64,000 nucleotides of DNA from Cytobacillus horneckiae (GCF_002835735.1 NZ_PISD01000049.1:1-64000), one strand, 5' to 3'; shown: positions 18,965 through 27,875, numbered from the stretch's first letter. Translations and numbers: made by a program. The notes: a model not told the origin generated them from the sequence alone.

Positions 18965-20968
18965 TTAAACTTTCATATTAGCCAAGTCAAAAATGTCGGA
19001 GATTTTTTGATCTTCATGAAATAACTGTTCAATGGATGATCTAATTCTATTAATCAGCTTCGTGCCTAATTCAATTTCTCTATCAAAATCATGGAACATT
19101 TCTTCAAACTTATCCGTCAACAAAGCATCTAGCGGCCGAATATCTTCATTAACTGAAATACCGGTGATCTCCAAATTCTTGGATGGCAGCAAATACTTAA
19201 ATGCCTTTGGATTGGATTCCATATAATGAATAGAATGCATCAACTTGGATGTTCTCTGCTGAAAATCGTGGATATATTCCTGGCTATAAAGGTTTCTTAA
19301 TCGGTTCAACACCTCCTTTTTATCCTGATATTTATCCATACCCAGCTGATAGATTCTAACAGCTGAAGATAGATTCACTTCGACTTTTTGCGAATGACTT
19401 CCTGTAGAAATAATCATGTCATTGCCTTCATATCTTTTATTATCGTCAGACAAAGCGGTAGCAACATGATTGAGTCCGTGAGCATCAACCGCTTTCGTCA
19501 AATCGCCAACCCAATCCTTGATTCCCTCCCAGAGATTGCTCAACTCCTCTTTAATATTTGCAATCTCCTGCTTTACAATTGCTGCTAAATTAATAAAATC
19601 AACAAGGTAATTAAACATATTTGGCACGTCAGGCTTAAAAACAGCTTCCATTGCGCCCTTACTGAGATTGCCGATTGCCGTTAGTATATTTGCAGCAGAG
19701 CCCTTTATTGCTTCTAAATGAGGAACAAGATCTTCCCGAAGTGTTCCTGTTGTGGCATATAAAATCCTTATAAAAGAAGGAATGACACCGACTAATGCTG
19801 TCAGCCTTCCCTGCATTTCTAACAGATGCATTCTAAGTTTACCTACAGAACTGAATAATTCAGTCGGTATATTAGGTACTAGTGCAGGCAATTTTAAGTT
19901 TGTCGATCCTAATGGAAAAATATCAAAGTTGACATCCACACCTGTAAACTTCCATTTTGGACCAAAGACAAACTTATTCCATTCTTTCTGAATATTATCA
20001 ATCAGCACTGGAATATTTTCATCATATCCAAACATCCCTTTTACCAGCCCTTTTGCCCCTTCTTCATTGTAGTATGGAGCCACAGTCGTCAAAAACATTT
20101 GCAATGTTCTTAAATCTTTATCCGATATATTTCCCAGCATCGTCCGCAGACCTTCAAAATCCGGGTCAGTATTAATCATTTCTCTCGTCCCTAAGTCGAG
20201 AAAACCTCTAATGCCTGATGCACCAAAAAGCATATCTTCTTCAGCCGTAATATGATGAATATGCGCACCGCGCTTTTTGTAATATTCTTCAGCAAAGGTC
20301 TTTAATTGATCAGGTGGAATAGCATAAAGCTGGTCATCATCATTTGGGTCAATGTTAAACTTTCTTGCGATATTAAATTGAAAATTCACATCTATCTGAG
20401 CCAACTGATATGCGCTTGGAGGAGCATCGTTAATCGCATATACTTTTGTATAGGAATCACTCATGAGCTGCAGCATTTGGATTAAGTTTCCACCTAAAGA
20501 ATGCCCAATCCCATATTTTTCAACTTTCAATGTGTTATCATGATCAGCTTTAATAGACGCACTTATTTTCTGGCTAACAATCTCATCGAAACGCATCGCA
20601 TCTTCATATTGATTCTTTACCTTACCAGTAAATATGCCTAAACCATTATAATACCAGTCTAGGGGCTCGCCTTCTCCATTATCCTCACTATGCTCACTGC
20701 CTCTTGTGATTGTATAAGATTGATTAATATTCAAGGAAGGGTTATAGAAATGGATGACGGTTCCATCAAAGCCGGAATCCTGACTTGAGGTTTTCAATTC
20801 ATCGATATCATCCGAATGGTAAATGGTTATATTAGCCGGCAATTCTACTCCCATTTCTTCAATATAAATCCTTCGTATTTCTTCCTCTGAGATTTCCCCT
20901 GAAATACCATACTCTAAATTCGCTATTCTCGCTTTTAAAATATCGGTATTTAAAATCTCTTCACTCAT
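18965..20968 (-). CDS. T7SS effector with N-terminal lipase-like alpha/beta-hydrolase and C-terminal helical domain
   Basis: The protein has 667 residues. The N-terminal half is an alpha/beta hydrolase with GHSLGG at 155-160, Ser157 the nucleophile; Asp181 (INDAPP) and a His near 236-239 (AHIHHITAEEDM) are plausible triad partners. The C-terminal 300 residues are helical and rich in heptads, resembling a targeting domain. This reversed order, enzyme first and targeting domain last, is that of the S. aureus T7SS lipase TslA. A lipoprotein gene stands 17 nt upstream and a small helical protein downstream, echoing the TslA immunity and partner genes. The N-terminal part also fits the DUF6792 lipase-like family of Bacillus. 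Activity and export are inferred. Confidence 0.75.
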   Translation of the reverse strand: MSEEILNTDILKARIANLEYGISGEISEEEIRRIYIEEMGVELPANITIYHSDDIDELKTSSQDSGFDGTVIHFYNPSLNINQSYTITRGSEHSEDNGEGEPLDWYYNGLGIFTGKVKNQYEDAMRFDEIVSQKISASIKADHDNTLKVEKYGIGHSLGGNLIQMLQLMSDSYTKVYAINDAPPSAYQLAQIDVNFQFNIARKFNIDPNDDDQLYAIPPDQLKTFAEEYYKKRGAHIHHITAEEDMLFGASGIRGFLDLGTREMINTDPDFEGLRTMLGNISDKDLRTLQMFLTTVAPYYNEEGAKGLVKGMFGYDENIPVLIDNIQKEWNKFVFGPKWKFTGVDVNFDIFPLGSTNLKLPALVPNIPTELFSSVGKLRMHLLEMQGRLTALVGVIPSFIRILYATTGTLREDLVPHLEAIKGSAANILTAIGNLSKGAMEAVFKPDVPNMFNYLVDFINLAAIVKQEIANIKEELSNLWEGIKDWVGDLTKAVDAHGLNHVATALSDDNKRYEGNDMIISTGSHSQKVEVNLSSAVRIYQLGMDKYQDKKEVLNRLRNLYSQEYIHDFQQRTSKLMHSIHYMESNPKAFKYLLPSKNLEITGISVNEDIRPLDALLTDKFEEMFHDFDREIELGTKLINRIRSSIEQLFHEDQKISDIFDLANMKV

Positions 20969-20985
20969 AACATCACCTACGCCTA

Positions 20986-21645
20986 CTATTCTAAGAAAGA
21001 CACTGATTTCATCATCATTAGAAACTTATCTTTTATGGAATCTTGCTCAGGACTGCATTCTTCAGCAAAATCTTTACAAGAACTGCGCGCGAAAAACCTG
21101 ACCGCCTGATCACTGTTGTTAGACTTGATATAAGTAAAATAATTATAGGCTTTGTCGCCATCTACCTCATATACATCTTCTGCGTAATAAAATGTATGAC
21201 CATTCTCTTCAAACTCTTCATAGTCTCCCTCATAGTTAGCATAGCTTGATAAAAGGCTAAGATTTGCGTCAACATCATTCGTTATAGGCCTATCTTCATA
21301 AGTGACCATGTAATAAAAAGCAAGGTTTTCATCCTCTTTGTTTTCCCCAAAACTGAAGGATTCGTAAAGATTTTCATTTCTTTCATAACTTGCGCTAGAA
21401 ACTTTCCCATCTTTTGGGAACAGCATTGTAAATCCATCTGTTTTTGATTTAAATTGATAATATCCCTCTTGGACTTCTTCTCCAGATGTCAAAAATTCCT
21501 TTGTAAATTCATCTTGTAAAGCTCGCGTCTCAGGTGCAGAACCTACTACTTTTTCTTTCTCGACTTTCTCATTCCCTGTCATTCCACAGCCCCCTATTAC
21601 AAGCACACTGATACAAAAAATCAGGTATATGAAGTATTTTTTCAA
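20986..21645 (-). CDS. Lipoprotein, candidate immunity partner of the lipase effector
   Basis: A TTG start at 21645, eight nt after AAGGGG, gives a classic lipoprotein signal (LKKYFIYLIFCISVLVIGGC) with the lipobox cysteine about residue 20. A longer ATG frame from 21678 would put 11 extra residues before the signal. The mature part, about 200 residues, is acidic with beta-rich segments (FTMLFPKDGKVSSASY) and two late cysteines. It is the first gene of the lipase operon, 17 nt before it. An externally anchored lipoprotein is the expected form of immunity against a toxin that attacks membrane lipids from outside. Confidence 0.65.
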   Translation of the reverse strand: MKKYFIYLIFCISVLVIGGCGMTGNEKVEKEKVVGSAPETRALQDEFTKEFLTSGEEVQEGYYQFKSKTDGFTMLFPKDGKVSSASYERNENLYESFSFGENKEDENLAFYYMVTYEDRPITNDVDANLSLLSSYANYEGDYEEFEENGHTFYYAEDVYEVDGDKAYNYFTYIKSNNSDQAVRFFARSSCKDFAEECSPEQDSIKDKFLMMMKSVSFLE

Positions 21646-21678
21646 CCCATAATCCCCTTTCAAACACTCATTATCCAA

Positions 21679-22361
21679 ATTTATAGAAAATAACTACATA
21701 ATATTTATTACCATGCAGTTCCAGTTCCGTCAATTCATCACATTAAACAGTGAAAAAACACACCGGTCCTTTTGATTCATCACCTATGTAAAAGGAATTA
21801 GAATATTAGTTAGATAGTATTATTTAAATTTTTATAAAATGGATATTTTTTCAATAAGAGAAATAATACACCAAAATAAAGAAGATTTATGGGTTAAAAT
21901 AGGTCATTATGATTATTTTATATATAACCCCACTTTTTCTTCCTCCAAACATATTTTGGATATTTATTTCTTTTTATGGAATTTGCTTGTGAATGATATA
22001 AGCTTTTATAAAATTGGCATTATTTTTGCTCTATAAAAAAAATATAAGTATAATAACTACGTAGATTCTTTCCCCAATCCCTCCTAAGTTCCAACAAATC
22101 ATTTGTAAGATTAATATCGGCAAAATCAAAAGTAAATATATTCACTTTAAATATATTTTTTACACTTTAGTAAAAAACAGTAAAAATGACCTATCGACCC
22201 TCTAGTAAAAATAAGTATTTTTCATCATTATGTGAAATTTCTTCCATGTTATAGTAAAAAGGGCAGCTATTTTATGGAATTTTATAATTATATTTACCCC
22301 TTAAGGCAGGCAATTTCTTCATTCAAATAGTGTGAAGGTCGCCTATTATTAGAATGGTATA
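21679..22361. other. Divergent intergenic region between lipase operon and plus-strand LXG partners
   Basis: About 0.7 kb of AT-rich DNA separates the two divergent transcription units and should carry both promoters. Several GTAAAAA and AGTAAAA stretches occur but no single promoter stands out. A 65-codon AT-rich frame at 21839-22036 lacks a ribosome binding site and is not called. Confidence 0.4.
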
Positions 22362-22376
22362 AATCGAGGTGAGTTT

Positions 22377-22730
22377 ATGTCAATCGGCTATTATTATAAT
22401 CTTTTGCAGGAAAAGAAAGCCCAGTTAGCAAGGCTCCAATCATGCAATGGAAAATTGCAGGGAACCCAACAAGAGTTCGCCCACTATAAAAATACAGTAC
22501 TGCAGCCTGAACTATCAGCCTCTACTTGGCAGGGGAATTTAGCCAATCAATTTGAGGATATACGCAATTCCGGCATGCTTAGCAGTTATCAGGACATCCA
22601 GAGCAATCAATTTAACCAAGTATTTTCTTCACTCCATTCGAAAATACAGCAAATTAATAATGAAATCAGCTCCATCCAACAGACCATCACATACTTAGAA
22701 GCGCAGGAACGCGAAAAAAATTTAAAATAG
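22377..22730 (+). CDS. DUF5082/YwqH-like LXG-associated WXG100-like partner
   Basis: This is a 117-residue helical hairpin with a W-x-G turn, WQG, at residues 51-53, preceded by LSAST. The N-terminal helix begins with YYYNLLQEKKAQL and the C-terminal helix with QQINNEISSIQQTI, the usual DUF5082 pattern. Such proteins form a complex with the LXG domain and guide it to EssC. The ATG has GAGGTGA 4-8 nt upstream. It is the first gene of a plus-strand unit that runs into the DUF5344 gene and a wrecked LXG gene. Confidence 0.85.
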   Translation: MSIGYYYNLLQEKKAQLARLQSCNGKLQGTQQEFAHYKNTVLQPELSASTWQGNLANQFEDIRNSGMLSSYQDIQSNQFNQVFSSLHSKIQQINNEISSIQQTITYLEAQEREKNLK

Positions 22731-22760
22731 CAGTCAGATTATTTACTAAGGAGGTACCTC

Positions 22761-23039
22761 ATGAGTACTGAAATAAAAATGATAAAAGGTGATGTGGACG
22801 CTGCATTATCAAAGCTACAATCCTCTACCAGCGCCCTTCAAGCTTCGCTTCCTTCTTCCATTAGCGGCAATAATGTTTTAGACACCGTAAATAAGCTTAA
22901 CGAAATCAATCAAGCATTCGTTCAAGTAGCGGAAGCCTATAAAGCCTTATTGCAGCAAAATCAGGAGTCGACTAAGAAATCAGTTGAATTTATGGCTGAG
23001 GCAGATAAACATCTTTCCTCTATTATGAAAATTCAATAA
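22761..23039 (+). CDS. DUF5344/YwqI-like LXG-associated partner
   Basis: The 92-residue helical protein opens with STEIKMIKGDVDAALSKL and ends with ADKHLSSIMKIQ, the layout of the YwqI/DUF5344 (TIGR04197-type) partners of LXG toxins. It has no WXG. AAGGAGGT precedes the ATG. It lies 30 nt after the DUF5082 gene and 12 nt before the LXG start. Its toxin partner is destroyed, so it may now serve other LXG proteins of the cell or be redundant. Confidence 0.85.
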   Translation: MSTEIKMIKGDVDAALSKLQSSTSALQASLPSSISGNNVLDTVNKLNEINQAFVQVAEAYKALLQQNQESTKKSVEFMAEADKHLSSIMKIQ

Positions 23040-23051
23040 GGAGGGAAGGAT

Positions 23052-23335
23052 TTGAAAACATTAGATGCTCAAAAGGGAATTGAACAAACTCTCAATAAAG
23101 TTAGTACTCATGGAGAACAATCCCTTTTGAACGGAGTCGATGGATAAGTCCGTTTTGTTAAGGTTCTAATGACTGGAGTCCATTCTTCATATTTTTTAAG
23201 GTAGATTCGTATTGCTGAAGAACATCATTATAAAAAGCAAAAAAGACTGATGGCAGTCTTGGTAAAAAGCTTTAATCGATTGCCCGCCTGTTCATTTTAA
23301 AGAGTGATCTAGTGAGACATTTCCTTTTATAGAAG
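23052..23335 (+). pseudogene. LXG toxin remnant with internally inverted segment
   Basis: TTG at 23052 with an AAGGAGGGAAGG site begins an LXG N-terminus (MKTLDAQKGIEQTLNKV) that stops at 23147. On the opposite strand, 23335 down to about 23135 encodes the next LXG section: VSLDHSLK, stop, TGGQSIKAFYQDCHQSFLLF, then after a frameshift YNDVLQQYESTLKNMKNGL and QSLEP. The intact toxins have the same order (VSLEDALKGQGGQAI ... YESTL ... ELEP). The simplest reading is an inversion of roughly residues 18-100, with further stops. No toxin tip remains. Confidence 0.8.
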
Positions 23336-23401
23336 CTTCTATAAAAAAAAGCCTCTATAACTTATTACGCTGTATGCTATTTATTTAAGACCTCAATATC
23401 C

Positions 23402-23703
23402 ATGGAAGAATATGACCATTATCTTGACCATATTTGCTTTAGTGGAAAGGTAGAATTAGTTGTAAAAATTCTAAAAGGCGATTAGGATAAAATGGAAGAA
23501 GAATTAACACGCCTCAATCTGTTTTATTCTCCATTCATTGTTAATAAGATAGACGGTAAAAAAATTGAAGCTGCTTTAAAAAGAAAAACCGCTGGAAAGA
23601 CTTTATAGGTAAACTTACCTTTGAAGATTTTGTCAATGCAGAAAACAAGGTAATTTTTCAATTAGATCAAGCAGACGCCTACAAACAAAGGAAGAAACAG
23701 TGA
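23402..23703 (+). pseudogene. Degraded cytosolic gene, probably the former immunity gene
   Basis: A plus-strand frame from ATG 23402 (MEEYDHYLDHICFSGKVELV) meets a TAG at 23483. It continues as DKMEEELTRLNLFYSPFIV, ends at another TAG, and picks up in a shifted frame with WKDFIGKLTFEDFVNAENKV and IFQLDQADAYKQRKKQ. Two stops and one frameshift make it a pseudogene. Its place after an LXG gene suggests an immunity gene. I do not recognise the family. Confidence 0.5.
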
Positions 23704-23796
23704 CGTTCCTTGAACCTGAACTTGTAAGAGATAGAAGTATAAAGAAAGCTAAATAGATTTAAGGATGTAATAGACTACTAGCCTTAAATAAAATAA

Positions 23797-23945
23797 CCGG
23801 TTTTTTGGTCTCTTTTCGAAATTTGATACTACCTTTTGCATGCGATCACCGACTTTTTGTCTCTTCCGGGTTTTGATAGCACTTTATGCATGTAATCTCC
23901 GATTTTTGGTGCCAAATCGGTATTTGACGCCATTTTTAGCAATAT
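23797..23945. repeat. Three imperfect 50-52-bp tandem repeats
   Basis: Units begin at 23797, 23849 and 23899 with CCGGTTTTTTGG, CCGACTTTTTG and CCGATTTTTGG. Each continues with TCTC/GCC, then TTTGATA and GCATG at matching distances. The period is the same as in the array at 1-154 but the sequence differs. Confidence 0.65.
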
Positions 23946-23956
23946 AGAATTGAGCT

Positions 23957-23994
23957 AAAAAAACCGATATGACCTTTGCAGTCATACCGGTTTA
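23957..23994 (-). terminator. Terminator of the ABC binding-protein gene
   Basis: AACCGGTATGAC pairs with GTCATATCGGTT around a 7-nt loop. Read on the minus strand it ends in a run of seven T. It lies directly after the stop codon at 23998. Confidence 0.8.
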
Positions 23995-23997
23995 CCT

Positions 23998-24987
23998 TTA
24001 TTCCCCTACAACTTTCGCATCCTTCAACATCTCTTCCGTCACTTCAACACCCTGTGCTTCTGCGGCTTGTTTGTTCACGATTAATTCAAGGCTTTCCGGA
24101 AACCCGACTGGAATATCACCTGGGTTTTTGCCTTCGAGGATATCGACGGCCATTTTTCCGGTAGTGTAGCCGAGATCGTGGTATTCAAATCCATAGGAAG
24201 AGAACGTGCCTCTTTTGACTGAATCGCTTTCACCGACAAAGGTTGGAATCTTTTCCACGTTTGCGACCGTAATGACAGATTCTAGAGCGGAAACAACAGT
24301 ATTATCCTTTGGAATATAAAACACATCCGCTCGTCCAACGAGTGATTCTGCGGCTTGCTTAACTTCAGAGCTTGTTGAAATGGCTGAAAGTGCATACTCC
24401 AGCCCATTTTCTTCTAACGCTTTTTTCGCATTATCTACGTTAACAACTGAGTTGGCTTCGCCATCATTGTATATAATTCCTACCGTCTTCGCTTCAGGTA
24501 TAAACTTTTTAATCGATGCAATTGTATTTTTTATCGCATCCGGGTGTGTATCTGATGTGCCTGTTACGTTGGCTCCTGGCTTTTCCAAATTTTGAACAAG
24601 TCCCGCGCCTAATGGGTCGGTAATTCCCGTAAATAAAATAGGAATATCCTTTGTGGATTGTACAACTGACTGTGCACTGGCTGTAGCAATCGCTAAAATA
24701 AGATCACTATCATTTGTCACAAGGTTTTGCGCAATCGTCATATTATTGTTCATATCCCCTTGCGCATTTTGGTAATCTATTTTTAGATTCTTCCCCTCTT
24801 CATAGCCAGCATCATTAAGCGCAGCAATAAACCCTTCTCTTGCGGCATCCAAAGAGGGGTGTTCAACAATTTGTGTAATCCCGATTTTTACTACTTTCTC
24901 TTCCCCACCGCTTGTGCTTGAATCGGAGCCACAAGCTGAAAGCAGCATCAACGAGCCACAAACCATTCCTGCCAATATTTTTTTCAT
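23998..24987 (-). CDS. ABC transporter substrate-binding lipoprotein (TrpX/ABC_sub_bind family)
   Basis: The 329-residue protein has a lipoprotein signal, MLLSACGSD, with the lipidated Cys at about 19. The mature domain is of the ABC_sub_bind family: VKIGITQIVEHPSLDAAREG, then ILFTGITDPLGAGLV and VGIIYNDGEANSVVN. Members bind tryptophan/tyrosine-like aromatic amino acids or related ligands. Permease and ATPase genes, which normally follow, are absent here; the next gene on this strand is far away. It therefore either works with a transporter encoded elsewhere or is a leftover. The ATG has GGGGAGAG upstream. Confidence 0.88.
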   Translation of the reverse strand: MKKILAGMVCGSLMLLSACGSDSSTSGGEEKVVKIGITQIVEHPSLDAAREGFIAALNDAGYEEGKNLKIDYQNAQGDMNNNMTIAQNLVTNDSDLILAIATASAQSVVQSTKDIPILFTGITDPLGAGLVQNLEKPGANVTGTSDTHPDAIKNTIASIKKFIPEAKTVGIIYNDGEANSVVNVDNAKKALEENGLEYALSAISTSSEVKQAAESLVGRADVFYIPKDNTVVSALESVITVANVEKIPTFVGESDSVKRGTFSSYGFEYHDLGYTTGKMAVDILEGKNPGDIPVGFPESLELIVNKQAAEAQGVEVTEEMLKDAKVVGE

Positions 24988-25198
24988 CCTAAACTCTCCC
25001 CACTCTAGCTATTTATATATCTAAATTTTCTTAATGTTTTGATACTAACACGCTTTTTTAGTTTAAAGCAATACCAACATTTATATTTCAAATTGTTTTT
25101 TTCGAAAAAATCCAATAATTTGGTTTAAAATGTATTCATATGGGTAAATATCAATGGGGTGTTATGTCTTCATTTTTATATGTTAGGGGGTTCTGTCA

Positions 25199-26245
25199 AT
25201 TCTAGACGAAGAATACATAAAATTTGTAGAACAATCTCCTGATGCAACGATTCTTCTGCAAAGAGGTATTATTAGATATATTAACGACCTTGGGGTAAAT
25301 TTGTTTGGTGCTGCACAAAAGGAAGAAATGATCGGAAATGGCTTGCTTGAGTTTCTTTCCACAGAGTACTTTGAAACATTTAATCATATGATAGAGGAAA
25401 TAGAGCAAGAGGGACATTCTTCTTTTCAAGAAATGATGTTTTTTAAGATGAACGGGACAACATTTGAAGTAGAATTAAAAGGCATTTCAATTCATTATGA
25501 ACATAAAAGCGTGATCTATCTTATCCTGCGGAGTGTGGAAGGCAAGAAAAAGACAGAACAATTTCTAATGGAATCAGAGAAGCTGCTGATTGCCGGGCAG
25601 CTGGCCGCAGGAATTGTTCATGAAGTCCGTAATCCACTTACTTCTATTAAAGGGTTTATTCAATTGAGCCAGAGCCAATATGATGAAGATAAAAATAGAT
25701 TTTATCTTAATATTATTCAAACGGAGATTGAGCGCATTGAATTGATTCTTACGGAACTTCTTACATTAACAAAGCCACGCAACAGTCATGTGGAATCAAA
25801 CGACGTCGAACAATTGCTGCAGGAAGTCATTACATTGATTGATACACAAGCAATAATGAATAATATTGACATACATATTACTATTAAAGACAAACTTCCT
25901 GTTATCTACTGTGATAAAAACCAGCTTAAACAAGTGTTAATTAATATCATAAAAAATAGCATTGAAGCGATTATTAACCATGGCAGTATTACAATAGAAG
26001 GAAATATAGAAGGTAAACACATACATTTATGCATAACGGATTCTGGTCCGGGTATCCCCGCTCATCTCCTTAAACGCATCGAAGAACCTTTCTTTACGAC
26101 AAAGGAAAATGGAACAGGACTTGGCTTAATGATTTGCAGACAAATTATTGAGAGTCATAATGGCTCAATGAAAATACGGAGCAGCTCAAAAGGAACAAAG
26201 ATACATATTCTTTTACCAATCAATACCCATAAAATGATTTTATGA
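25199..26245 (+). CDS. PAS-domain sensor histidine kinase, probable ATT start
   Basis: The frame shows a PAS domain followed by a HisKA domain with AGIVHEVRNPLTSIKGF (phospho-His in HEVRNP), N-box IIKNSIEAII, G1 DSGPGIP, F-box EPFFTTKENG and G2 GTGLGL. No membrane helix is present, so it is cytosolic, like sporulation kinases KinA/KinE. The first conventional start, TTG 25301, would cut off half of the PAS domain. Homology-like sequence (LDEEYIKFVEQSPDATILLQ) continues upstream to ATT 25199, which has AGGGGG with an 8-nt spacer; an in-frame TAG at 25184 closes the frame. No response regulator is adjacent. Confidence 0.8.
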   Translation: MLDEEYIKFVEQSPDATILLQRGIIRYINDLGVNLFGAAQKEEMIGNGLLEFLSTEYFETFNHMIEEIEQEGHSSFQEMMFFKMNGTTFEVELKGISIHYEHKSVIYLILRSVEGKKKTEQFLMESEKLLIAGQLAAGIVHEVRNPLTSIKGFIQLSQSQYDEDKNRFYLNIIQTEIERIELILTELLTLTKPRNSHVESNDVEQLLQEVITLIDTQAIMNNIDIHITIKDKLPVIYCDKNQLKQVLINIIKNSIEAIINHGSITIEGNIEGKHIHLCITDSGPGIPAHLLKRIEEPFFTTKENGTGLGLMICRQIIESHNGSMKIRSSSKGTKIHILLPINTHKMIL

Positions 26246-26556
26246 AACACTGGCCGCATCAGATATGAGCTTGATAACATTGTATCCGTGGAGAATTCAT
26301 TAATTTCCTACTATATAATTGGACAAGGATTAACATGCGAAGCACACTAATGTCAGAGGAATGCCCATTTCATACATATGGGTTCATCTTTAATAGAAAA
26401 TATAAGGAGGCTTCCCCCTACCAATCCAAATCAGCAAATATAAAAAGATAAATGGCTGATTCAACATATACTCCTCCGTCAAGGGGGTTTTTCTTGTTAA
26501 TCAAACGTTTGATTAAACATGATTGATCGGGGCAGGTTACATCTTGATCAGCTTTC
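26246..26556. other. Convergent intergenic region with 20-bp perfect palindrome
   Basis: The region lies between the 3' ends of the kinase and the transporter gene. It contains no gene. Its main item is the palindrome at 26497-26516 listed separately. Confidence 0.5.
26497..26516. promoter_or_regulatory. Perfect 20-bp palindrome, TetR-type operator candidate
   Basis: TTAATCAAACGTTTGATTAA reads identically on both strands. Its length and AT-flanked CAAACGTTTG core fit a TetR-family operator. No promoter or regulator gene is adjacent, so it looks orphaned by rearrangement. Confidence 0.45.
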
Positions 26557-26597
26557 AAACAGAAAATACTTCCCTTATCAGGAAGCATTTTCTGTTT
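26557..26597. terminator. Terminator overlapping the 3' end of the transporter gene
   Basis: AAACAGAAAATACTTCC pairs with GGAAGCATTTTCTGTTT, one mismatch in 17. The stop codon at 26578 lies in the loop. A-rich and T-rich flanks on both sides mean it could serve both convergent genes. Confidence 0.6.
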
Positions 26598-27216
26598 GCT
26601 CAGCCATCACCGATTCTTGACGCCTAATAAAATTCACGACTAAATACACAAGCGGCGTAATGCAAATCGATGCGATAAATTTGAATGCGTATTGGGAGAC
26701 AATTAATCCCCCGAGTACTGATAGTGGCATTGTGCCATAGAAAGCAATGGTAATAAATATAGTAGTATCCGCCAGTTGGCTGACCATTACAGCGACATTA
26801 TTGCGGAGCCATAGTTTCTTGCGGCCATGCCTCATTTTTAGGTGATTGAATACATACACGACTATGGTTTGACTAATTGCGTACGACACCAGGCTAGCTA
26901 AAATCACACGAAAGCTTCCGCTTAATATTATTTCGAATGAGACTTGCTCTGTAAAAACAGGGGCTGCCGGAAGATTAATTGTTATTATGATAAAGATAAT
27001 CGCAAGCATTTGTGTAATCAAGCCAGCTTTAACCGTTCGCTGTCCTTCCTTCTTCCCATACACTTCTACAATGATGTCGATAATAGGATAAGTGAAGATG
27101 AAGATCACAACTGCAGCTGGCAGAATCGCAAGGTTTCCGATGCTGAACAGCTTTACAGCAACTATATTTGCTAAAATGAGCAGCCCGACATAAATTCCAT
27201 TTAAATATAAAATCAT
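26578..27216 (-). CDS. Queuosine precursor transporter (YhhQ/Vut_1 family)
   Basis: The 212-residue protein has about six membrane helices ([40 protein letters not shown] and others) and the family signature around [16 protein letters not shown]. Family members import the queuosine precursors preQ0/preQ1 or queuine. It overlaps the end of queF by 4 nt (ATGA) and shares the preQ1-I riboswitch upstream, which fits that substrate. The C-terminal tail is cytosolic. Confidence 0.88.
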   Translation of the reverse strand: MILYLNGIYVGLLILANIVAVKLFSIGNLAILPAAVVIFIFTYPIIDIIVEVYGKKEGQRTVKAGLITQMLAIIFIIITINLPAAPVFTEQVSFEIILSGSFRVILASLVSYAISQTIVVYVFNHLKMRHGRKKLWLRNNVAVMVSQLADTTIFITIAFYGTMPLSVLGGLIVSQYAFKFIASICITPLVYLVVNFIRRQESVMAEQTENAS

Positions 27217-27713
27217 CTATTGTCCACTTTCTCAGGGTATAAATCATGATTCATCATGCGGTAGTCAGCCATCTCTTCATATTTTGTACCAGGACGGCCA
27301 TAGTTGCACCAAGGATCAATGGAAATGCCGCCACGCGGAGTGAATTTGCCCCAAACTTCAATATAGCGGGGATCAAGCAGCTTAATTAAATCATTCATAA
27401 TAATATTCACACAGTCCTCATGGAAATCCCCATGGTTTCTAAAGCTGAACAAATATAATTTTAAAGATTTGCTTTCTACTATTTTTTTATCAGGAACATA
27501 AGAAATATACATCGTTGCAAAATCTGGTTGCCCTGTAATTGGACAAAGGCTAGTAAACTCCGGACAATTGAATTTAACGAAGTAATCGCGATTGGAATGC
27601 AAACTATCCACTGCTTCTAATACCTCTGGAGCATAATCAGATGGATACTGTGTATGTTGATTTCCCAATAATGTTAAATCTTTTAAACCTTCTTCATTTT
27701 TTCGGCCAGACAT
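27213..27713 (-). CDS. queF: NADPH-dependent 7-cyano-7-deazaguanine reductase QueF
   Basis: The 166-residue enzyme reduces preQ0 to preQ1 in tRNA queuosine synthesis, in the cytosol. The motif [13 protein letters not shown] holds the nucleophile Cys57 and Asp64. The QueF NADPH motif region [16 protein letters not shown] follows. Length matches the short, unimodular B. subtilis type. AAGGAGG lies 6 nt before the ATG. Expression should fall when preQ1 is plentiful, through the upstream riboswitch and terminator. The queC/D/E genes are not in this window. Confidence 0.96.
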   Translation of the reverse strand: MSGRKNEEGLKDLTLLGNQHTQYPSDYAPEVLEAVDSLHSNRDYFVKFNCPEFTSLCPITGQPDFATMYISYVPDKKIVESKSLKLYLFSFRNHGDFHEDCVNIIMNDLIKLLDPRYIEVWGKFTPRGGISIDPWCNYGRPGTKYEEMADYRMMNHDLYPEKVDNR

Positions 27714-27789
27714 GAAAAAACCTCCTTGAAATATGTACCCGGCTTTTTTTCAGAGAGAGGCTCCTTCTAAAAATTTAATAGATAAAGAA

Positions 27790-27875
27790 CAAAAAAGCCA
27801 TGTCCAATATGGACATGGCGTATCGTCATGTATCCATAGTTTTTTATAGAGGGTTTATCGCTATGAACCTCTCCC
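27790..27875 (-). promoter_or_regulatory. preQ1-I riboswitch with terminator, upstream of queF
   Basis: On the minus strand the aptamer runs from AGAGGTTC (27873) through ACCCTCT to ATAAAAAACTA (about 27835), the full preQ1-I consensus. It is followed by a perfect 9-bp hairpin (GCCATGTCC / GGACATGGC) and six T at 27791-27819. Ligand binding would favour termination before queF and the transporter gene. Confidence 0.93.

Noticed and set aside
21839-22036. 65-codon plus-strand frame in the divergent gap
   Set aside because: No ribosome binding site, extreme AT bias and no family resemblance; best explained as chance.
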